Assembly: GCA_026874595.1 (NCBI GenBank)
Contig: CM049313.1
Span: forward strand, 68,624,659-68,688,658
Direction: 5' to 3'
Source: Sipunculus nudus
Lineage: Eukaryota > Annelida > Sipuncula > Golfingiida > Sipunculidae
Length of the DNA stretch: 64,000 bases
The translations under genes were made by a program, and so were the position numbers. Of the stretch, positions 57,401 through 64,000 are shown one piece after another. Position 1 is the first letter of the stretch. The number at the start of each line of letters is the position of its first letter. The notes under the pieces are model-generated. The model saw only the letters and a list, made by a program, of their open reading frames with translations, ran no database searches and was not told the DNA's origin.

Positions 57401-60400
57401 AGGTAGAAAGATAAGTTTTATCAGCAATTTCTCATGGTATTTTCTTCTTTGATATAGAATTATTCTACTGCTAAACACAATGAAAAGCCTTTAAATTAAA
57501 ATTTCATAAATGTAGTAACATAATTTTGTAATTTTAATATTATGTAAATAGTTAATGAGGCTCCATCTGTTGGTGACATGAAAAGTTTAATGATTTGTGT
57601 ATTGTCAATCTGAAACAACTATTAATGATGATCACATTTACATCCACAGACAATACATTTATGACACAAAAAGCTGTACACACATACAGTTATGACACAA
57701 AAAAGCTGAACACAGAAAGAAACGGGAAGACAAAGATGTCAGCAATATAAGACAAGATACTTACCACCCAGTTAGTGGGGTTGTATTGGTAGACAACATT
57801 GGTGACAGTCTCTTGTACCTGTGCCAGCCTTTCTCTGGTCTGGGTGAGCAGAAGAAGTGGCAGGTCTTTCACGTTACTTGTCTAAAATAAATATAAACTA
57901 ATCTTAAAGATAGCTCACTGCTGTCCATTTGCTAAAAAGATGCAAAGCCATAAAGATCCGTTTTCTTGCACTTGAAAAAGAAAAATAATTTGGATACCTG
58001 AACAAATATTTTGATAAATACTAGTGTTGGGACCCATGTTCGATTATAATTGATGATCAGTCAGCTGATACAGATGATCGATCCTGCACTGCTATAATCA
58101 ATTACAGTTTTTCACAAAGGTTAGGCTTAATTAGGAGGGACAGTGCGATTTCAAAAAATTTATGCAAGATATAATTTAAGAACAATATGTGTTTGTTATT
58201 ACATTCACACATTTTTTATATACACATGTAGGCAATAGAGTTAGTATATATATTAGCCAATATTAGGCCTGTATTTCAATTGAGAGGATATACCGGTTTA
58301 TATTTGATCATAAATTTCATACTCCTAGAAGTCAACCAATGTTTACTGATAGCTGATCAAGAAATTACAACTGATTCCCAACACTTCTCAAAAGCTACTA
58401 ATAATCTATAATCAATTGCTGATACAACTGATACCCAACACTTCTCAAAAGCTACTAATAATCTATAATCAACTGCTGATACAAATTTGATTCTGATCAA
58501 GGAAGCCACTCCAAACCCTAATAAATACACAAGGTCATTTGTGGGTGGGTGTTTAACTTATTACTTTAGTTACTAAGACAATCTCAAACTATCAGCACAT
58601 AATACCATTGTTTCATGATTTGGACTGACTAAATTTATGGTCAATAAGAAATATATCTTGACCTGTCATGTCAATACATCCAAGTCTTGAAGATCATAAT
58701 AAAAAATTTCTATTCTCTGTATACACTAAATCCTTCCATGGGGCTGGAAAAATGACAAAAAGTATCTCTTGTGCAGTCTTACTGTATGAAACTCATATTT
58801 AGGGATGTTACAATGCACTTAAAGATGAACTGAACTGCAATTTATGTATTATGAAAATTACTGAAAGACACTCATGTTGAGAGTCATCAAGAACTGATGC
58901 ATGGATTAGGGCCAAAGTTTTCACCATATTGATGCAATTAAAAAGGAGAGAGAAATTTATTACTGGTATAATTGACACAGTACATTGCCCCTATCAATAT
59001 GTACAAGGGTCAATCACATGCCACAGATAACCAGATTCTGCCCAGCCTTACTGACCACATTCCTGACCTCTTGTTTATTACTTGATAATGACAACCTGCT
59101 CCACATTCCACTGTATCAATTCCTTTTATCCCAGTACCTATAGGCATTTTTCCTCCAAATAAATATACCATGCTTGTGGAATTCCACTTAAAACAGAACT
59201 AATTAAGTTTCCCTGAGATTTTGTGTATAAAATCTAATAATTCTATGTCTGATTATGAATCATTATTTGCAAATTTTAGACCTAACAAATATATAACCAT
59301 TCTCAGCTGTATTTAACAAATATATAACCATTCTCAGCTGTATTTAACCTGTATTCACATAATAAGGTCATATTTGATTGTAACTGCCTACATTATTATC
59401 TTATATTTGAATAGCTTTATTATATTTTCAACATGAACCAAGGGACCTCCTTTTGTAGCCCTGTGGTGCATAAATGATCAAGGTTAAGCAAATGTTTTGT
59501 TTCAGTACCAGCATGATGATCACGTGGGATCAAGCTACCACAGTCAAGCCCAGTTTATGAACCCACATGGGGACCAACACTGTCTGGAAAATCCCAAGTA
59601 GGACATAGAGTGAACTGTGGCACACAATGTGTCAGTTTTTCATGATAAACGAGGATGATAAGGAGCACAAAAAACATTGCTGCTTACTTCAAAAGTCCAG
59701 AGTCCATGCTGAGCTCCTTACTGAGCACCTTAGACAGTACAAAGTACCTCTGATGAAAATGCCACATGACTAATGGAATTGAATCACATATGGATCAACC
59801 ACTGACCTACTTAACCATGAGTCCAATTAGAAATTTCCATTGTTCACATTTTATTCATGTAATCATCAAACAGTCTTTATCCTAATTTGGCAAGCCCTCT
59901 GATCTGTCGACCCCTAAAAAAATATTTTGAAAGCATAATTTCTAAAATGAATCTAATTTCTCAACTGCAAACTATGTTAAGATGAACCACCTCTATCTAT
60001 ATCATAATATATAAAACGTTCACAAGTTCCAAATGAATGTCAATCGATGACTAAGCAAACTCATGTACCACTCCTAATAGGCACGAAAATGAATTATGTT
60101 TAGGTGGTCGCCAAACTGGATTTAATACCAGCCATCAACACTGCCACACTTGGATTAACTGCTGTAGTTTATTTGGCTGCTTTACATCAATAAGCCTTCA
60201 AAATTTTGAAACCTCTTTCACTTGCAGGAGTTTAAGCTCAAATCTGAAAACAAGAAGGTGAATAGTTGCTGTTTTTAACGTTTCATTCACAAGGACTATT
60301 CCCCCATAGCCCTAGTCTTAAAATGCTTGCAATAATTCACTTTTAAGAGTCAGTAACATGATCTAATATATACACTGTCTGGAAAATCCCAAGTAGGACA

Positions 60401-63400
60401 CAAACATGAACGGAGGCAAACAATGTGTCAGTTTTTTATGATAAACGAGGCAGACAAGGAGCACAAAAACCACCGCTGCTCACTTCAGAAGTCCAGAGTC
60501 CATACCAAGCTCCTTAGACGGTACAAAGTACCTCTGATGAAACACCATATGACGAATGGCACTGAATCAAATATAGATGAGCCACTGACCTACCTAATCA
60601 TAAATCCAATTAGAAATTTCCATTGATCACACTTTCTTTTAATTTTAAATGTTATATATATCAACACAGCCATTCTAGGATTAAAGAATAACTGCTGTTG
60701 TTAATTGGCTGCTTTGCTTTAACCAGTCTTAAAAAATACTGTAACCACTTTCACTAAGATGTTAAGCTCATATTTGAAAACAAGAAGGTAAATAGTTGCT
60801 GTAATCAACGTTACACTCCCTGGAGTATTCCCCCATACCCCTGTATTATAATGATTCCAACAACTCTGTAACACATGATCTAATATATACTTAGCACTTA
60901 ACATGACTTTGGGTCTAACAACTGGAACAAAATATCATATTGCTCTGAGCTGACATTGAAACTGTAACCAGAAAAAGGTTCAGAAAGTGGCACACTGACT
61001 GTACCAGCTGTTAAACTATCAGGTTTCATGTAAACAAACCATGCTGTTGAACCATTCTTAAGCTGCTTGTGAGACAACAGATAATGAATAGATAAACCAT
61101 GCTGATCAGTGTTTGTTCATATTTTTCCTTCAACTGTACCCTCATTGCAAAATGCCTCTTTACTGAAGTCAAACCTCATGGACTACTGGATCAGGTATAC
61201 ATTCAGTGGTTAACGCTTGCTATTCCTTTCAATTCTTTCTTCATACTGTTTCTTTCTTCTTGAAATTAATGTAGATAGATCATATAATGCACCTAGTACT
61301 GAACTACTTGTGCAGCTGGCCTTTCACATTATTTTTTTTTTAATATAACATATCAATTTGTAACCTTTATAAGATCAGCACTGATTACGCCAGAAAAATA
61401 AATTATACCTGATGACTCATGTCATTGTCTCATTTTTCTGAAAACCACAATTATTATTTGAAAATGATCACTTGTAAACCAGAATCTATTTTCACAAATT
61501 CACTGATGAATTCACATATTACACCATATAAAGAGAGCTACACTTGTTCTTATTATAAGAAAGACATTTCACCCACAGGAGTACAGGGAATGTTCTATTT
61601 TTTTTTTGGACATTCTTTGCTCAGTTTCAGAGTGAACACATTTAACCCCACTCACTTTAGAGAACTGCTGGTACAGGTCTTCTGTGTAAGTTCTGGCATC
61701 AGTCAGTTTCTGTGACAGTGAGCTGGGAATCCAATTCTGTGTTTTCTCTGTAACGGTTTCCATGGCTTGTTTCAGCTGCATCGAAAGGTGGCGAGCGGTG
61801 GCCAGAGCACGACGTTCAAGGGCCTAGGGTAACAGAAGAATAATTTAGTAACCAAACTCATAGGTCTTCTGTAAGTTTACAATCTTCTTGAAAATAGATT
61901 ACATCAATTCGAAATAATTTTTGTACAAATCATTTTAAAGTATCAGTTTCTTTATATCATTATCAAATTAATAACATAAAGGGGGCAGGGTGCATCACTA
62001 CCTTTTTAAATTCAGGGGGGGGGGGGGTTGTTCTGAGGTGAAGGGTATAAGAAATGGAAAACCAGAATAGATTGTCTGCACCTTAAGAAAAGAAAGCATT
62101 ACAACCTTATTTAATTCAGGTAACGTGTACAGTGTTACATCCATTTACTCCAAATTTGGCTTCCTCATTTCAATACAGTCAACATCTCATGGAATCAAGA
62201 ATAATAACAATAAAAATAATAAACTCCACACTGAAACATTATTGCTACAAGAATGCCAAGGCTGAGGTACCTTGAGATCACAATGGTAAAGAAAACCATC
62301 CATTCCTGTTAATGAGATGGGTAACCTGACTGACTGGTGATGAGTTATGCAACTTGACTTACAGTTGGGGTGCAAGACTGACTGGTGATGAGTTGTGTAA
62401 CTTGACTTACAGTTGGGATGACTGACTGACTGGTGATGAGTTGTGTAACTTGACTTACAGTTGGGGTGACTGACTGACTGGTGATGAGTTGTGTAACTTT
62501 ACTTACAGTTTGGATGACTGACTGACTGGTGATGAGTTGTGTAACTTGACTTACAGTTTGGATGACTGACTGACTGGTGATGAGTTGTGTAACTTGACTT
62601 ACAGTTGGGGTGACTGACTGACTGGTGATGAGTTATGTAACTTGCCTTACAGTTGGGGTGCAAGACTAACTGGTGATGAGTTATGTAGCTTGACTTACAG
62701 TATGAATGACTGACTGACTGGTGAGGAGTTATGCAACTTTACTTACAGTTGGGGTGACTGGTGAGGAGTTACATAACTTGACTAAGAGTTGGGGTGATAT
62801 TTAGTTATGCAACTCGACTTACAGTTGGGGTGACTGTTTCTTTGTCTTCTTTCTCTCCTTCCATCTCTGTGGGGTCCTCCATCTCCAGCTCTTCCCCTGT
62901 TTTGTTCAGTTCGGTCCAGTAGAAGTTGAGTCTGTCCTTTGTGGCCTGTACCCCCTCACTGACCTGACTCTGTACGCCATCAATGTGTTTACGAGAGTAC
63001 TCCAGCTGTCAACGCACATAAAGTCTATTTAAATTAACTTATTTAATAATATGATATTTCATCATTCATTATTAAAACCGATTTATCACGGTTTATATTA
63101 TAAATATTACCGATATAAACCATACTCTAAGTTTCCAAGTGATAATGTAAAGAGAGTTATGAGGAACATGTATCTAAACCTCTGGTTATGTTATCTAGGT
63201 AATGGTTGGCTTTAAAGCCCACATCCTCAATCCAAAGTCTAATATCTTAAAAGTATAGAGCATATCAGATCCCAACTTAAGATAATACAACTTACCAGGT
63301 CCACGGTGAAGGTCAACTTTTGGATGGTCTCCTGACTGCGCTGACGAACTTGCTGGAGGTCACGCATGGCACGGGCATACATGCGACGCCTCATTTTATT

Positions 63401-64000
63401 GGTCAGGGCACTTACACGGTTAACTGTGGAGGCAGCTTTCTCTACCGCCATTGGCTCCTCCTTCTCAACTACTTCATCACCTATGGACCAGGACCAAAAG
63501 AGACAATATACTAGGAATACAAATACAACCCTTCCTGCTCCAGTCTTCTACTCCTCAATTTATTCATGTGTCACAGAATGTCATCAATTATGTGTAAATT
63601 ATGAGAAAGCATAGACTACCCATAACAGCCTAAAAATATTATCCATGATGAATCCTGAAATCATTAACAATGTTATGTTATTTAGACAGAACTGTGGGTG
63701 ACTGTATCAGTGGATTTAATTTAATTTGACACATCCGCAAATTCTGATTTTTATTTACTTCTTCCAAATTATTCTAGAAGATATTTCTAATGTCGGCCTG
63801 TATTTTGCCAGATGCATCCAGACATTTTAAAATACAGGCCCAGCTGTCCTATAAAATTTTGATCATTTACTCCTGGGGCTCTGTTGGTCCATGCTGGAAA
63901 ATTTTCCAAAATTTTTAAAAGATTCTGAAGCCTGGAGCTCACCATTTTCCTCAGGTAGGTATTTCTCCACATAGGTATCCACCGTTTCCAGGACAGTGGT
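47758..64000 (-). CDS. Perilipin (PAT family lipid-droplet protein), 5' end outside window
   Basis: Lipid-droplet coat protein that shields stored triglyceride from lipases. Five minus-strand exons join in frame: 64000-63943, 63480-63296, 63005-62823, 61823-61656, 57881-57765. The first visible exon reads TVLETVDTYVEKYLPEE, the perilipin block at the end of the PAT region. Amphipathic helical segments follow (AASTVNRVSALTNKMRRR, LQQVRQRSQETIQKL, LEYSRKHIDGVQSQV, AMETVTEKTQNWIPSSL), then a QVQETVTNVVYQYNPTNWV block like the C-terminal helical bundle. The final exon is ambiguous: 54936-54895 (13 residues) or 47865-47758 (35 residues), both phase 0. About 237 codons are shared. The PAT N terminus lies beyond 64000. 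The match to a specific vertebrate paralogue cannot be decided. Confidence 0.85.
47866..49628. other. Perilipin distal intron (part)
   Basis: AT-rich intron, if the distal exon is used. Holds a 27-bp tandem duplication (about 49350-49409) and a poly-G tract near 49530. No exon seen. Confidence 0.5.
49629..52285 (-). mobile_element. Helentron-like nonautonomous element, copy 4
   Basis: Minus-strand copy: starts at 52285 with TTTTTAGCTCAGCTGACTAT and ends at 49629 with the CCTTGTT tail after the GACCCATAGGTC hairpin. It contains the empty site for the MITE of copy 1. The internal core (ttaaattttgcccaactttg, accatggca) occurs twice, near 50995 and 51655, so the element grew by internal duplication. 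A 28-bp tandem duplication lies at about 51971-52025. Confidence 0.68.
52286..53509. other. Perilipin distal intron (part)
   Basis: No gene or resolvable element. AT-rich single-copy-like sequence. Confidence 0.5.
53512..54136. mobile_element. TA-flanked MITE with ~35-bp terminal inverted repeats
   Basis: The left end TAGTCCGTTCCAGCACCCCT and following gtccacctgttttttt are mirrored at the right end (aaaaaacaggtggacagggg, tgtggaacggacta). The ends are flanked by TA on both sides, as in Tc1/mariner-type insertions. 625 bases, no transposase. Confidence 0.78.
54137..54894. other. Perilipin downstream/intron sequence with TA repeats
   Basis: TA microsatellite at about 54390-54438, split by a cacaa. 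No clear AATAAA for the proximal perilipin end. Confidence 0.55.
54895..54936 (-). CDS. Perilipin candidate proximal terminal exon
   Basis: Acceptor catctcccactag, then VFRKNKPDTEEES and TGA. Phase 0 matches the NPTNWV exon. Short, charged and plausible as a C terminus, but 13 codons alone are weak evidence. No AATAAA is seen close downstream on this strand. Confidence 0.55.
   Translation of the reverse strand, partial: VFRKNKPDTEEES
55417..55494 (+). CDS. Possible isolated plus-strand terminal exon, unassigned
   Basis: After an acceptor-like acattacgcag the frame reads QQQKKFTLVEQLQVAVVKTS, ALRAP and TAA. The patch 55400-55560 is richer in G/C than the flanking intron and is open in a second plus frame too. 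No upstream partner exon was found and no family is recognised. It lies in a perilipin intron on the opposite strand, so it may be a decayed duplicate or chance. Confidence 0.2.
   Translation, partial: QQQKKFTLVEQLQVAVVKTSALRAP
56849..57042. mobile_element. Probable hAT-like MITE with poly-C subterminal tracts
   Basis: The left end CAGAAGTGGATCCAGGCCCC is mirrored at the right end as CCCTGAATCCACCCCTAG. Target duplications are not exact, so age or wrong boundaries are possible. C-rich subterminal tracts are common in such elements. Confidence 0.5.
57765..57881 (-). CDS. Perilipin exon: helical bundle, second part (NPTNWV)
   Basis: Acceptor tttattttag, donor gtaagt. Encodes TSNVKDLPLLLLTQTRERLA and QVQETVTNVVYQYNPTNWV. 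39 whole codons, phase 0 out, so it can join either candidate terminal exon. Confidence 0.87.
57882..61655. other. Perilipin intron with tandem duplications
   Basis: Holds a 59-bp tandem duplication (about 58377-58490), a 32-bp one (about 59281-59345), and a larger duplicated segment (59570-60893). No supported exon. Confidence 0.6.
59570..60893. repeat. Tandem segmental duplication, two diverged copies
   Basis: Copy 1 starts near 59576 and copy 2 near 60376, each with acactgtctggaaaatccca. Shared order: caatgtgtcagttttt, gagcacaaaa, agtccagagtccat, gtacaaagtacctctgatga, ccaattagaaatttccattg, aacaagaaggt(g/a)aatagttg and tattcccccata. The duplicated interval is ~800 bp; copy 2 has lost some of it. 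Confidence 0.8.
61656..61823 (-). CDS. Perilipin exon: helical bundle, first part
   Basis: Acceptor tgttaccctag, donor gtgagt. Encodes ALERRALATARHLSMQLKQA, METVTEKTQNWIPSSLSQKL and TYTEDLYQQFSK. 56 whole codons, phase 0 both sides. Confidence 0.88.
62322..62822 (-). repeat. 48-bp minisatellite replicating a perilipin 5' splice site
   Basis: Nine copies of CTTACAGT(TT/TG)GG spaced exactly 48 bases (acag at 62361, 62409, 62457, 62505, 62553, 62601, 62649, 62697, 62745), then one degenerate copy (about 62784) and the real exon end (62821). On the minus strand most units read CCCCAACT then GTAAGTCAAG, that is, the last exon bases plus a consensus donor. Confidence 0.92.
62823..63005 (-). CDS. 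Perilipin exon with donor adjoining a 48-bp minisatellite
   Basis: Acceptor gcgttgacag, donor gtaagt. Encodes LEYSRKHIDGVQSQVSEGV, LNFYWTELNKT, an acidic insert (EELEMEDPTEMEGEKEDKE) and TVTPT. 61 whole codons, phase 0 both sides. The exon end and donor are copied repeatedly in the intron that follows (62322-62822). Confidence 0.88.
63006..63295. other. Perilipin short intron
   Basis: Under 300 bases, GT-AG, no feature inside. Confidence 0.7.
63296..63480 (-). CDS. Perilipin exon: basic amphipathic segment
   Basis: Acceptor gtccatag, donor gtaagt. Encodes GDEVVEKEEPMAVEKAAST, VNRVSALTNKMRRRMYARAM and LQQVRQRSQETIQKLTFTVD. Helical, repeat-like heptads fit lipid-droplet-binding segments. Confidence 0.88.
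63481..63942. other. Perilipin intron
   Basis: AT-rich intron of 462 bases between phase-matched exons. Nothing else seen. Confidence 0.7.
63943..64000 (-). CDS. Perilipin exon (partial at window edge): PAT-region end
   Basis: Encodes TTVLETVDTYVEKYLPEEN and ends one base into the next codon at donor GTGAGC. The VDTYVEKYLP block is characteristic of perilipins and anchors the family call. The exon continues past the window. Confidence 0.85.

Larger units (their letters stand above)
54937..57764. other. Perilipin intron
   Basis: Contains the unassigned exon-like patch at 55417, a poly-C tract near 55858 and a small hAT-like MITE at 56849. Nothing else supportable. Confidence 0.6.

Noticed and set aside
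62322-62822. CRISPR array
   Set aside because: Regular 48-bp spacing comes from full tandem units with no unique spacers; it is a eukaryotic minisatellite.

Overview
Eukaryotic nuclear DNA, AT-rich, with GT-AG introns and many nonautonomous transposons. The gene content (multi-domain C-type lectin receptor, secreted HSP20-like protein, IER3IP1/Yos1, perilipin) and the dispersed repeats starting TTTTTAGCTCAGCTGAC followed by GTCCGTC runs suggest a mollusc, most likely a bivalve. The species cannot be named from sequence alone.

Layout. (1) 100-15164, plus: the 3' part of a transmembrane C-type lectin receptor gene, with twelve coding exons encoding a Pro/Thr linker, four lectin domains, a second linker, one membrane helix and a short cytoplasmic tail. 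(2) 16748-20258, minus: a complete two-exon gene for a 507-residue protein with a signal peptide, a coiled coil, a His-rich spacer and an alpha-crystallin (HSP20) domain. (3) 20921-29648, plus: a complete three-exon IER3IP1/Yos1 gene (80 aa), head to head with gene 2. (4) 47758 to beyond 64000, minus: the 3' part of a perilipin gene. It has five shared exons, then two possible terminal exons (54895-54936 and 47758-47865), both spliceable in frame.

The rest is intron and intergenic DNA filled by repeats, much of it resolvable to element boundaries. There are three hAT-like insertions with exact 8-bp target duplications. One contains a tRNA-derived segment and sits in a Helentron-like element whose empty site is visible in another copy in this window. 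There are four copies of that Helentron-like family, a TA-flanked MITE, a ~630-bp foldback, head-to-head copies of a second family, and many microsatellites. No transposase, reverse transcriptase, viral gene or CRISPR array was recognised.

Most worth a second look: a five-unit ~330-bp tandem array in an IER3IP1 intron, each unit carrying a CTCF-like motif in one orientation, plus a second array of GGTGGCGCCACC palindromes that fit the CTCF core on both strands; a 48-bp minisatellite that multiplies a perilipin 5' splice site; the secreted HSP20-like protein; and the alternative perilipin C-termini. Exons were called by frame, splice phase and recognisable family sequence, without any database search or RNA evidence.
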